Part shown: positions 8,082 through 15,841 of the stretch, in pieces
Layout: every line of letters begins with the position of its first letter
Position numbering within the stretch: the first letter of the stretch is position 1
Assembly (NCBI GenBank): GCA_019232905.1
Contig: JAFANA010000057.1
Coordinates: forward strand, 19,087 to 83,086
DNA length: 64,000 bases
Direction: 5' to 3'
Source: Vulcanimicrobiota bacterium
GTDB lineage: Bacteria; Vulcanimicrobiota; Vulcanimicrobiia; Vulcanimicrobiales; Vulcanimicrobiaceae
The notes under the pieces: model-generated
Databases searched by the model: none
The model's input: the letters and a program-made list of their open reading frames with translations, nothing else
Told to the model about the DNA's origin: nothing
Position numbers and translations under genes: made by a program

Positions 8082-9863
8082 ATGAAGGCGATGAACCCGT
8101 TGCGCGCGTTCGTAGCCATCGGATTCGCAGCGATTTGTTTTGCATGCGTTGCGCCGCCGATGTTTATGACGCCGCCGCGAATTTATAGCGGCGTTCATCT
8201 AGTCGCAACCGGAAAGCTCGTTGAACCAAATCGCGTCAGCATCGACGCGGACTCGCCGGCGTTTCGCGCCGGCCTGCGAACCGGCGACGTGCTGCGATGC
8301 CTCAACGTGCGCGATCACGCACTCCTAATTCGCGACAGCTTACGGTTGCACTACGGCTACCAACCCGGAACCGCGCTATCAACGTGCGCGGAGCGAAATG
8401 ACGGCATGCATATCGTTACGTTCGTGGCCGGCACGCGTGGAATCGTTCCGCTCGCACACGGTTCGGTCGGACTTGCGATCGTACGGCTCGCGGTCGTCCT
8501 CGTGTTTTTGACCGCAGGTATTGCGCTCGTTATCGTTCGTCCGTCCCCGATGACGTGGGCTTTTTACTGCTACTGTCTGGGAAGCATGCCGTCGAGTGCC
8601 CCGCTCGAAGTCTGGACGATCCTTGCGCCGCGGCAATATGAGCTCGCGTCCGGAATACCGTTCACGCTCGCGTGGACAGCCTCACCGTGTTTGCTGTTGT
8701 TTTCCGTCCTCGTACCCGACTTCGGCGTACCGAACGGTTGGCGCCGGATCGCCTTCATCGTAACTACGGCACTCACCGGCTTGTGGTCGGCGGCTGTTGT
8801 TTTTCGTTTTCTCTTCACAAGTGCCGTCATCGATCCGCGTCTGCTCAATGCCGGCGACACAGCCTTTAGCAGCTTGGCACTAATCGTCATCGTCACGCGA
8901 TTGGTGTTGATGGAGCGCGAGGGCCGCGCGCGTTTCGCTTGGGCGGCTGCTGCGATCATCTTCGGCATCGTGGCAAACGACGCGCGAAACATCCTCTCGC
9001 AGATTCCGATGCTGCAGCAACTGAGTACGGCGGTCGCAATCTCAACGGTATTCATGCCGCTCGCGCTCGCATACGCAATTCTAAAAGTGCACGTGATCGA
9101 CGTCCGCTTTGTCATCAGCCGCACCCTTGTGTACGGTGCCTTGACCACCGCCCTCGTAGCTGCAATCGGACTGATCGATTGGATAAGTTCATCCTTTCTG
9201 AAACAGGTTCGCGCTGCAGTTCTCGTTGACGCGGTACTAACGATCGCGTTGGCGTTCGCGCTGCATCGAATCTACGGCTGGCTCGAGCACGCAGTTGACT
9301 TTATCGTGTACCGGCGCAAGCACGACGCGGAGTCGTCTCTCTCGCGACTAGCACGCACGCTTCAGAACGCCGAACGCGAAGAGATGATTGATAACGCTGT
9401 GGTTTATGCACCGTACGAGAAGCTGGATCTCACGATGGCGGCTTTGTTTCGGGCGCACGGGCCTGTATTTCCGGTAAGCGTCGCCGCGGGAGTGAATCTC
9501 CTCGGCTCTCAGCTGCTCGACCCCGCTGACGAACTGCTGCGCGTACTTGCCGCCGAGCGCCGAACGAAAAACGTTCGAGACTTGAGCGTACATATACCGG
9601 CCGAGTTTCAGGCCTTTGGGGCAGCGCCTGGCGTCGCCGTCCCGATCGTAGACGGCAGCGACGTTATAGCGATTGCCGTCTACGGTATCCATCGCGACGG
9701 CACGAAGCTCGATCCCGATGAGGTTGAAACACTAGAAGACCTCTGCGAAAAAGCCGGACATGCCTATCTCCGGAGAGAGCTACTGAATTACCGCCGGCGC
9801 TCCCAGGCTCAAGGTCGCCGTAGCGACCGGGGTGACGTGGCCGCCGACTTCGATACCGTTTGA
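8082..9863 (+). CDS. PDZ-like / multi-TM / GAF-like membrane sensor of unknown function
   Basis: A 593-aa membrane protein. An N-terminal hydrophobic anchor is followed by a PDZ-like stretch (about residues 38-75) with DADSPAFRAGLRTGDVLRCL, and then about seven or eight hydrophobic segments from ~125 to ~410. The soluble C-terminal part (about 415-590) resembles a GAF domain, with a helix ahead of it like those that precede histidine kinase domains, but no H-box or ATPase follows. It may be a truncated sensor that signals through a partner. ATG 8091 is an alternative start. Its last 28 codons overlap the convergent phzF-like gene by 84 bp and are rich in Arg and Gln, which suggests that the natural stop was lost and the tail is recent. 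Confidence 0.6.
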   Translation: MKAMNPLRAFVAIGFAAICFACVAPPMFMTPPRIYSGVHLVATGKLVEPNRVSIDADSPAFRAGLRTGDVLRCLNVRDHALLIRDSLRLHYGYQPGTALSTCAERNDGMHIVTFVAGTRGIVPLAHGSVGLAIVRLAVVLVFLTAGIALVIVRPSPMTWAFYCYCLGSMPSSAPLEVWTILAPRQYELASGIPFTLAWTASPCLLLFSVLVPDFGVPNGWRRIAFIVTTALTGLWSAAVVFRFLFTSAVIDPRLLNAGDTAFSSLALIVIVTRLVLMEREGRARFAWAAAAIIFGIVANDARNILSQIPMLQQLSTAVAISTVFMPLALAYAILKVHVIDVRFVISRTLVYGALTTALVAAIGLIDWISSSFLKQVRAAVLVDAVLTIALAFALHRIYGWLEHAVDFIVYRRKHDAESSLSRLARTLQNAEREEMIDNAVVYAPYEKLDLTMAALFRAHGPVFPVSVAAGVNLLGSQLLDPADELLRVLAAERRTKNVRDLSVHIPAEFQAFGAAPGVAVPIVDGSDVIAIAVYGIHRDGTKLDPDEVETLEDLCEKAGHAYLRRELLNYRRRSQAQGRRSDRGDVAADFDTV

Positions 9864-10679
9864 TCCGTTCTCGCCGTGAACGAGCACGTGCAGCAGACTG
9901 CGCCGCTTCATCTTCGTTCCTTGTTCGCTGACGAACGCGGTGCCGTCGCTCTTCGAAACGAGGTTGTTGCGCATCATGAATGCCGCGAGCGGACCGGTAG
10001 CGCTTCCCGTTGCAGGATCTTCCACGATGCCGTATTCGGGAGCGAACATGCGTGAATAGGCGCCCTCCGATGTCGGCGTAAAGACGAAAACGCACGCGAG
10101 TTCATTGCGTCCGCGAATGAGGCCGTAGAACGCGGTTGTGTCGATGGCCGCACGGTCGACGGTCGCTTTATCGCGCAGCGCTACGTAGATGCACGGATTC
10201 CCCGCAGAGAGTAAGTCGCACGGAACGCCGGGTATAAGATCGTCTTCCTGAAGTGAGATGGCCGCCGCGCATTGCTTTCGATCGAACCGGCCGAGATCGT
10301 GAATCGGCGGCGTCGTGAGCCAAATCAACGGCTCGTCGCCGCCATCGACGCGCACGGGAACGATACCGACGTTTTCTTGCAGCGCGAAACTGCGCGCCGT
10401 GCGCGGAACGATGCCGGTTGCGCGCATAACGAACGCCGTACCGATGGTAGGATGACCGGCGAACTCCATCTCGGATGCGGGCGTGAAGATGCGAACGCGC
10501 GTGGAGCCCTCGCGTGATTCACTCGGGAAGATAAAGGATGTCTCGGAGAGATTCAGTTCGCGCGCAATGGTTTGCATCGCTTCCGTATCGAGGCCGCTTG
10601 CGTCGGGGAAGACTGCGAGCGCGTTGCCTTCGAACGGTACTTGCGTGAACACGTCGACGACATGATAAGAATACGCCAC
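9780..10679 (-). CDS. PhzF-family isomerase
   Basis: A 299-aa protein of normal PhzF length with the duplicated diaminopimelate-epimerase-like fold. Motifs seen are VDVFTQVPFEGNALAVF at the N terminus, the general-acid/base Glu in LNLSETSFIF, EMEFAGHPTIGTAFVM, and EDPATGSATGPLAAFM near the C terminus. The family isomerises or epimerises small acids; the substrate cannot be told from sequence. GTG 10679 is chosen because GAGGTG precedes it and it lies 2 nt after the ridA-like stop. It is the last gene of an arsR-ridA-phzF operon. Confidence 0.85.
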   Translation of the reverse strand: MAYSYHVVDVFTQVPFEGNALAVFPDASGLDTEAMQTIARELNLSETSFIFPSESREGSTRVRIFTPASEMEFAGHPTIGTAFVMRATGIVPRTARSFALQENVGIVPVRVDGGDEPLIWLTTPPIHDLGRFDRKQCAAAISLQEDDLIPGVPCDLLSAGNPCIYVALRDKATVDRAAIDTTAFYGLIRGRNELACVFVFTPTSEGAYSRMFAPEYGIVEDPATGSATGPLAAFMMRNNLVSKSDGTAFVSEQGTKMKRRSLLHVLVHGENGSNGIEVGGHVTPVATATLSLGAPAVIQ

Positions 10680-10681
10680 GA

Positions 10682-11092
10682 TTACACCTCGCGAAGTTCT
10701 GCGATCAACTCGGCTTCCACGGTCGATCCGAGCGGCAGCGACGCAACCCCGACCGCGCTGCGCGCGTGCTCGCCGCGTGCGCCGAGCACCTCGATCAAAC
10801 GCTCCGAGACGCCGTTGATCACGGCGGGCATCTCGGTAAAGTCGGGGGCGGCATTGACGAAGCCGAGCACCTTCACGATGCGCGCGATGCGGTCGAGCGA
10901 TTCGAGTTCGCGCTCGAGCGTCGCCAGCAGCGCATCGGCAACGTAGCGCCCGCCTTCGTAGGCGCGTTCGATCGTTTGATCGGCGCCCGCTTTGCCGCAC
11001 ACCGGATCGTCGCCGGTTCCTGATACATGGCCGCTGACAAAGACGAGATTCCCCGTCCGTACTACCGGCACGAACCTGCCTGCCGCTTTCAC
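10682..11092 (-). CDS. RidA-family enamine/imine deaminase
   Basis: A 136-aa YjgF/YER057c/UK114-family protein. It shows TGNLVFVSGHVSG, GFVNAAPDF and the C-terminal EHARSAVGVASLPLGSTVEA, where the Arg (RS) and a later Glu correspond to the catalytic Arg and Glu of RidA. RidA hydrolyses 2-aminoacrylate and related enamines made by PLP enzymes, preventing damage to other PLP enzymes. A PLP threonine/serine dehydratase lies 1.5 kb away on the opposite strand (12594), a fitting source of substrate. GTG 11092 starts 4 nt after the arsR stop. The trimeric cytoplasmic form is known for the family, not shown here. Confidence 0.85.
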   Translation of the reverse strand: MKAAGRFVPVVRTGNLVFVSGHVSGTGDDPVCGKAGADQTIERAYEGGRYVADALLATLERELESLDRIARIVKVLGFVNAAPDFTEMPAVINGVSERLIEVLGARGEHARSAVGVASLPLGSTVEAELIAELREV

Positions 11093-11096
11093 GATG

Positions 11097-11396
11097 CTAA
11101 ATCTCCTTGAGTGCGCGCTTGATTTCTGCGATCTTCGGCTCGTCGCGCTTGTAGAACGTCCACTGCTTGATGCGCTTTCCGCGAATGAGTCCCGCTTGCG
11201 CGAGCACGCGCAGGTGCTCGCTTGCCGTCGGCTGACTGATGCCGAGCTTCTCTGCGATGAAAACGCCGCAGACGCCGTCTTTGACGAGATCGCCGTCGAC
11301 TTGCGGCGGAAAATGTGCGCGCGGATCTTTCAACCACTCCAGAATCGCCAGGCGCTTATCATTCGAGAGCGCGCGAAGCGCATCTGGTAAAGGCAT
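11097..11396 (-). CDS. ArsR-family winged-helix repressor
   Basis: A 99-aa single-domain regulator. It has LRALSNDKRLAILEWLK (helices 1-2), then KLGISQPTASEHLRVLAQAG, the helix-turn-helix with the ArsR-type SxxTxSxHLxxL pattern, and a wing with KRIKQWTFYKRDE. One Cys lies in DGVCGVF, but the ELCVCDL metal site of ArsR/SmtB is absent, so the signal is probably not arsenic or a metal bound at that site. It is first in arsR-ridA-phzF and is transcribed away from the aminotransferase operon, so it could control both directions through 11397-11463. Confidence 0.88.
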   Translation of the reverse strand: MPLPDALRALSNDKRLAILEWLKDPRAHFPPQVDGDLVKDGVCGVFIAEKLGISQPTASEHLRVLAQAGLIRGKRIKQWTFYKRDEPKIAEIKRALKEI

Positions 11397-11409
11397 ATTG
11401 CAATTTTGC

Positions 11410-11423
11410 TAATTATCGAATTA
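11410..11423. promoter_or_regulatory. Candidate ArsR operator TAATT-n4-AATTA
   Basis: A perfect 5-bp inverted repeat, TAATTATCGAATTA, lies 14 bp upstream of the repressor start in an AT-rich pocket of otherwise GC-rich DNA, between the two divergent operons. ArsR-family proteins commonly bind such AT-rich palindromes next to their own promoter. Confidence 0.4.
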
Positions 11424-11463
11424 AATGTCAAGGGGAGCACAATTGCCCACGAGGGTGACGCGG

Positions 11464-12597
11464 ATGTCTCGATTTACTCCAAACGGTATTATCTCGCTCG
11501 TCGGCGAGACGCCGAGGTTCGATCTCGGCGGAAGTTACGGTCCAAATCTTCGTGTTGACGAGGTACTCGGTGAGGTTGCGGGCGCGCTGCGCGACGTCGT
11601 CCTAGGATACGGTTCCGCGCAGGGCGACCGTGAGCTGCGCGAAGCGATCGCCGCGATGAACGATGCGCGAGCCGACGACGTCGTCGTAACGATCGGCGGC
11701 GTCCATGCACTCTTCCTTACTGCGTTTACTTTGTGCGCTCCGGGCGACGATGTCGTCCTCACAACACCGGTGTTTCCACCGGCACGCAGCACGCTCGAAG
11801 CGATCGGTGCGACGATTCGCGAAGTGCGTTTGGCATTCGAGCGCGGATATACGCTCGACATTAATGAGTTTGCGAACGCGCTCACAAAAGAAACAAAATT
11901 GGTGAGCCTCGCCTCTCCGCAAAACCCGTCGGGGGTCGCGATTCCGCTCGCAACGCTGCAAGCGGCGGTCGAAGCGATGAACCGGATCTGCCCCCGGGCC
12001 TATATGCTCCTCGACGACACCTATCGCTTTGCAACGTACGGCGACGAGCCCGTCGCGCCGAGTGCCGGTACGCTCGGTCCGCGCGTCGTGACCGTTGCAT
12101 CGCTTTCGAAATGTCACGGCGCACCCGGCGTTCGTACCGGTTGGGCGATCGTGCGCGACCCTTCCCTTCGCGAGCAGCTCGTGCTTGGCAAGTTCAACAC
12201 CGCCATTTCCAACTCGCCGGTCGAGGAGTTTCTCGCCCTTCGCATCTTGAGCGCGCAAGAACAAATTCTGCAGGAGCGGCGTGCGTTTCTCGCAGCAAGT
12301 CTCGCTCGCACGCAGGCATGGATCGATGCGAACGCATTTGCGTTGCAATGGGTGCGTCCCGACGCCGGCGCAATCTGTTGCGTGCGTTTGAGACCGGAAG
12401 TTTTTGACGACGGCGCCGTACTGAGGTTCTACGAGCTTTTGGCGAACGCGGGAATTCTGGTTTCGCGCGGATCGTGGTTTGGAGAATCGGATCGCGTGTT
12501 TCGCGTCGGCTTCGGACATCTCGCGCCCTCCGAATTGGACTCGGCCTACGAATCGTTTACCGGCGTATTGACGCAGCTCGCAGGAGAGACGGCGTGA
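11464..12597 (+). CDS. PLP-dependent aminotransferase, fold type I
   Basis: A 377-aa class I/II aminotransferase. Visible landmarks are GYGSAQGDRELREAIA, the SPQNPSGVAIP substrate/PLP loop, LLDDTYRF with the Asp that pairs with the pyridine nitrogen, and VASLSKCHGAPGVRTGW with the Schiff-base Lys (SLSK) and the phosphate-binding Arg. The amino donor cannot be assigned. ATG 11464 is chosen because GAGGG precedes it; ATG 11425 in frame would overlap the candidate operator region. It overlaps the next gene by 4 bp (GTGA) and heads a six-gene operon. Confidence 0.85.
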   Translation: MSRFTPNGIISLVGETPRFDLGGSYGPNLRVDEVLGEVAGALRDVVLGYGSAQGDRELREAIAAMNDARADDVVVTIGGVHALFLTAFTLCAPGDDVVLTTPVFPPARSTLEAIGATIREVRLAFERGYTLDINEFANALTKETKLVSLASPQNPSGVAIPLATLQAAVEAMNRICPRAYMLLDDTYRFATYGDEPVAPSAGTLGPRVVTVASLSKCHGAPGVRTGWAIVRDPSLREQLVLGKFNTAISNSPVEEFLALRILSAQEQILQERRAFLAASLARTQAWIDANAFALQWVRPDAGAICCVRLRPEVFDDGAVLRFYELLANAGILVSRGSWFGESDRVFRVGFGHLAPSELDSAYESFTGVLTQLAGETA

Positions 12598-13514
12598 CCG
12601 CGCATGCGCAAATGTCGACGGTAGACCGGACCGGAATCGAAGCCGTCGAGCCGTTGATTCGCCCATATATCCGGCGCACGCCCATACTCGACGCGGATGG
12701 CGTGACGCTGAAGCTTGAGTTTCTGCAGCACTCGGGATCGTTCAAAGCGCGCGGCGCGTTCACGAACCTGTTGACGCACGAGGTACCGGCATCCGGCGTC
12801 GTTGCAGCATCGGGCGGAAACCACGGCGCTGCCGTCGCGTATGCGGCAATGCGCTTGGGTTTGCCGTGTACGATCTTCGTTCCGACGGTCACGTCGCCCG
12901 CGAAACTCGCGCGCATCGAAGCCTACGGCGCGAAACTGGTGATCGGCGGCGATCGCTATCAGGATGCGTACGAAGCGAGCCTCCTTTTTCAGAAATCGAC
13001 CGGTGCACTTGCGGTGCAAGCGTTTGATTCGGTCGAGACGTTGCTCGGACAAGGGACGGTCGGGTTGGAACTCGAGCAGCAATCGTCGCTCGATACGCTT
13101 CTGGTTTCCGTCGGCGGCGGCGGATTGATCGGCGGGATCGCGTCATGGTACGAAGGGCGCATTCGTATCGTCGCGGTTGAACCGGAAGGTGCGCCGACGC
13201 TGCGTGACGCGCTTGCCGCCGGTCACCCGGTTGATGCGCCGGCAGGAAGCGTCGCGAGTGATTCGCTCGCACCGCGCCGCGTCGGTGAATTGAATTACCG
13301 GATCGCGGAACGCTACGTCGAGCGAGTGGTGCTGGTGAACGACGAAGAGATTCTCGCATCGCGCGACGCGCTCTGGGAACGGGCTCGCATCGCGTCCGAA
13401 CCCGGTGGCGCTGCGGCATACGCTGCGCTGCTTTCGGGAAAGTATCGCCCGTCGGACGGAGAACGCGTGGGCGTCGTGATTTGCGGAGCAAACACCGTGC
13501 TCCAGTGGAGTTAG
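12594..13514 (+). CDS. Threonine/serine dehydratase, fold type II PLP enzyme
   Basis: A 306-aa enzyme of the TdcB/IlvA family that removes the beta-hydroxyl of threonine or serine, releasing an enamine that becomes 2-oxobutyrate or pyruvate. It has the Schiff-base Lys in HSGSFKARGAF, ASGGNHGAAVAYAA for the carboxylate, and the phosphate loop VSVGGGGLIGG. There is no C-terminal ACT domain, so it resembles the catabolic, non-isoleucine-inhibited form. GTG 12594 overlaps the aminotransferase stop as GTGA, with AGGAGA upstream. The nearby RidA protein is a logical partner for clearing its enamine product. Confidence 0.85.
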   Translation: MTAHAQMSTVDRTGIEAVEPLIRPYIRRTPILDADGVTLKLEFLQHSGSFKARGAFTNLLTHEVPASGVVAASGGNHGAAVAYAAMRLGLPCTIFVPTVTSPAKLARIEAYGAKLVIGGDRYQDAYEASLLFQKSTGALAVQAFDSVETLLGQGTVGLELEQQSSLDTLLVSVGGGGLIGGIASWYEGRIRIVAVEPEGAPTLRDALAAGHPVDAPAGSVASDSLAPRRVGELNYRIAERYVERVVLVNDEEILASRDALWERARIASEPGGAAAYAALLSGKYRPSDGERVGVVICGANTVLQWS

Positions 13515-13518
13515 CGCA

Positions 13519-14286
13519 GTGGATCTAGGTATTCGCGGCAAGGTTGCGCTCGTAACCGGCGGAAGTTCCGGCATCGGTAAAGCCGTTGCGCTGGCCCTTG
13601 CTGCGGAAGGCGTTTCACTTGCCGTCGCGGCGCGCCGCGATGATGAATTGAGTGCCGTTGCAGCAGAAGCACTGGCTCTCGGCGCAACGGACGCGCGCGG
13701 ATTCAAAGTTGACCTGACCGATTCGAAATCCGTGCGTGCAATGCTCGAACGCGTCAATGATGCGTACGGCGGGATCGACATTCTCGTTGCGAACAGCGGC
13801 GGACCCAAACCCGGCACGTTCTCACAGATGGCCTTGGCCGATTGGGATACAGGCTATCACGGCGTGCTTCGCAACATGGTCGAACTCGTGCAGGCCGTTG
13901 TACCTGCGATGACCGCGCGCCAATGGGGACGAATCGTCGCGTTGACCTCGTCGTCGGTCAAACAGCCGATTCCGAACCTCGTACTCTCGAACGCGTTTCG
14001 CACTGCACTCGTCTCCGCATTGAAAACACTCTCCATCGAGCTCGGCCCGAACGGTATCACCGTCAATTCGATCGCGACGGGACGCATCTTAACCGATCGT
14101 TTGCGCGCGCTCTACGACGATGCGGAGCAGATGGACGCTGCGGCAAAAGCGGACATTCCGCTGCAGCGCGTCGCAACGCCGGAGGAATTTGCGCCGATGG
14201 TTGCGTTCTTATGCGGCGAACCCGCGCGGTATATCACCGGACAAACGATTGCGATCGACGGAGGAATGATCAAGTCGCTGTTCTGA
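13519..14286 (+). CDS. Short-chain dehydrogenase-like protein lacking the YxxxK motif
   Basis: A 255-aa SDR. The Rossmann motif TGGSSGIGKA, the NSGG motif (in place of NNAG) and the C-terminal GQTIAIDGGM are present. The catalytic Ser region is ALTSSS (143-146), but where Tyr-x3-Lys should stand the sequence is S157-N-A-F-R161, so Tyr is replaced by Ser and Lys by Arg. Many uncharacterised SDRs carry a similar SNxxR pattern, so this is probably a subfamily with altered chemistry rather than a broken gene. GTG 13519 is 4 nt after the dehydratase stop. Confidence 0.85.
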   Translation: MDLGIRGKVALVTGGSSGIGKAVALALAAEGVSLAVAARRDDELSAVAAEALALGATDARGFKVDLTDSKSVRAMLERVNDAYGGIDILVANSGGPKPGTFSQMALADWDTGYHGVLRNMVELVQAVVPAMTARQWGRIVALTSSSVKQPIPNLVLSNAFRTALVSALKTLSIELGPNGITVNSIATGRILTDRLRALYDDAEQMDAAAKADIPLQRVATPEEFAPMVAFLCGEPARYITGQTIAIDGGMIKSLF

Positions 14287-14300
14287 ATTTCGCCGACTCG

Positions 14301-14621
14301 ATGTCAGAATTCGTCCGCGTCGCAGCCCGGGATGCGCTGCCGCCGGGAAGCGCGCATGCCTTTCCCGTCGGCCGGTATGAAGTTGCGCTCTTCAACATCG
14401 ACGGTAAATTCTACGCGCTTGAAAATTCGTGCCCACATCAGGGCGGTCCGATCGCGGACGGTTGGATTGAAGGGCGGACGGTCACGTGTCCGTGGCACGC
14501 CTGGTGCTTCGATCTGCAGACGGGAAAAATGACGCTCGGCGACTTTGCTTGGATTCCGCGCTTCGAAGTGCGTGTCGAAGGAGACGGCATCTACATTGCA
14601 ACAGAGCCGCTCGCATCATGA
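14301..14621 (+). CDS. Rieske [2Fe-2S] ferredoxin (NirD-like small protein)
   Basis: A 106-aa stand-alone Rieske protein with CPHQGG (C44, H46) and CPWHAWCF (C63, H66), the two ligand pairs of the cluster, and GKFYALENSCPH leading into them. Such small Rieske ferredoxins pass electrons to oxygenases or reductases in the cytoplasm. No oxygenase gene is adjacent, so its partner is unknown. It begins 14 nt after the SDR stop and overlaps the next gene by ATGA. Confidence 0.9.
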   Translation: MSEFVRVAARDALPPGSAHAFPVGRYEVALFNIDGKFYALENSCPHQGGPIADGWIEGRTVTCPWHAWCFDLQTGKMTLGDFAWIPRFEVRVEGDGIYIATEPLAS

Positions 14622-15124
14622 ACGATCAACAACCGGCATGGAATGGAGTCGACGGAACCGCGGGAGGTGCCGCCTTCGGCGCAGCGCTTGCCGAACTCGC
14701 GCGCGAGCGCGACGTGACCATCGAGCGTCTTGCTGAGGCGACGGGTCTCGGTGATGAGCTCACGCGCGCGATCGTCGACGGATCACATCGGATCGGTGTC
14801 TCCGCGTTGGCCGCATTGGCAACGGCGCTCCGTACGCGTCCGATAGAATTTTTGCAGCGTACGGGGATTCTCGGCCTGGAGGCGTTCGCGTTCGGTCTCG
14901 ACCCGCTCTACTTTTTGCCGGAAGGCCCCGTCCGCTATGAGGCGCGCATCTACATGCGCGAGATCAATCCGCGCCACGCCGTGCCCGAAGGGGACATGAC
15001 GCGCCGCAACCCGACGCTCGATGCGGTCGCGCGCGACGAGGTGCTCGACGCGCAAGGAAAAGTCGAACTGGAGCTCGCCTACCTGCTTCGTGCAGCGGTC
15101 CAACAGACCGGCGGAGCACTGTAG
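14618..15124 (+). CDS. HTH-containing protein of unknown function
   Basis: A 168-aa protein starting in an ATGA overlap with the Rieske gene. Residues ~22-75 look like an XRE-type helix-turn-helix (RDVTIERLAEATGLGDELT... VSALAALATALR). The remainder, including LDPLYFLPEGPVRYEARI and an acidic C-terminal helix, is not a family I recognise. It may be an operon-specific regulator or a protein that uses the HTH fold as a scaffold. Confidence 0.6.
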   Translation: MNDQQPAWNGVDGTAGGAAFGAALAELARERDVTIERLAEATGLGDELTRAIVDGSHRIGVSALAALATALRTRPIEFLQRTGILGLEAFAFGLDPLYFLPEGPVRYEARIYMREINPRHAVPEGDMTRRNPTLDAVARDEVLDAQGKVELELAYLLRAAVQQTGGAL

Positions 15125-15159
15125 GTGGAGACGAGGCCGGGGCGAAACATCGGCCCACG

Positions 15160-15723
15160 ATGCAAGGAGTAGATGGCAAGCGAATCGCCGCGCTCATCGG
15201 CGATGGATTCGAAGAAGCGGACCTCATGGAGCCCCGCCGGGCGCTCGAAGACGCCGGTGCGGTGGTTACCATCGTCGGAATCGACGAGAAGTCGCGTCAG
15301 AAGATTCGCGGCAAACGCGGACTCGACGACGGCCAATCGGTGCGCGCTGAGGAACTCGTGACCGACTGCACGGCCGAGGACTTCGATGCCCTGCTCATTC
15401 CCGGCGGCACCTCGCCGGATCGCCTTCGCACGAGCAAGGAAGTGCAGCGCTTTACGCGCGAACTCGACGGCGCGAAGAAACCGATTTTCTCCGTCGGCCA
15501 CGGTGCGCAAGTTCTCATCTCGTCGCAACTCGTCCGGAGCCGACAGGTCACGGGCGCGCATTCGATTGCCGATGACATCCGCAACGCAGGCGGCCTCTAT
15601 CGCGATCAGCCGACGGTGCAAGATTCGAATTGGGTCACCACCCGCGGCGGCGAAGACATGCCCCAATTCAACCGCGCAATGCTCGAAAAGTTAGCGTCGT
15701 CAGGAGCCGCCCAGACGGTCTGA
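15160..15723 (+). CDS. DJ-1/PfpI-family protein lacking the nucleophile Cys
   Basis: A 187-aa protein with the family pattern: IAALIGDGFEEADLMEP with the conserved acidic residue (FEE), FDALLIPGGTSPDRLR, and the elbow region IFSVGHGAQVLIS. The elbow Cys of AICHG is Gly113 here (VGHG), while His114 is kept. The C-terminal TTRGGEDMPQFNRAML matches the TSRxPxDxxxF element. Without the Cys, glyoxalase, protease or deglycase chemistry as proposed for the family is unlikely; a binding or redox-independent role is inferred. Last gene of the operon; the 32-bp inverted repeat with an internal terminator follows. Confidence 0.8.
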   Translation: MQGVDGKRIAALIGDGFEEADLMEPRRALEDAGAVVTIVGIDEKSRQKIRGKRGLDDGQSVRAEELVTDCTAEDFDALLIPGGTSPDRLRTSKEVQRFTRELDGAKKPIFSVGHGAQVLISSQLVRSRQVTGAHSIADDIRNAGGLYRDQPTVQDSNWVTTRGGEDMPQFNRAMLEKLASSGAAQTV

Positions 15724-15729
15724 GCGACC

Positions 15730-15841
15730 TCGTGTCATCCTGAACGAAGTTGAAGGATCGCCTCAACTCAACAGCCCGCCGAAACATCTTGGCGGGCTTT
15801 TCGTTCGTAGCGATCCTTCAACTTCGTTCAGGATGACACGA
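15730..15841. repeat. Perfect 32-bp inverted repeat of the GTCATCCTGA family enclosing a terminator
   Basis: Left arm 15730-15761 begins TCGTGTCATCCTGAACGAAG and right arm 15810-15841 is its exact reverse complement. Each arm is a short form of the repeat also found at 26130, 42531 and 44300. The 48-bp centre contains an intrinsic terminator. The right arm provides the last codons and stop of the minus-strand gene at 15828. Confidence 0.85.
15773..15802 (+). terminator. Intrinsic terminator after the DJ-1-like gene
   Basis: AGCCCGCC (15773-15780) pairs with GGCGGGCT (15791-15798), followed by TTTT in the plus direction. The same AGCCCGCCGAAA core recurs in the terminators near 39390 and 42590. 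Confidence 0.8.

Noticed and set aside
13842..14300. N-terminal extension of the Rieske protein
   Set aside because: The upstream in-frame part lies within the SDR gene in another frame and is Arg-rich; ATG 14301 begins the Rieske domain.
15730..15841. Insertion sequence ends or attachment site
   Set aside because: The inverted arms enclose only 48 bp with a terminator and no gene; they match the dispersed repeat family instead.
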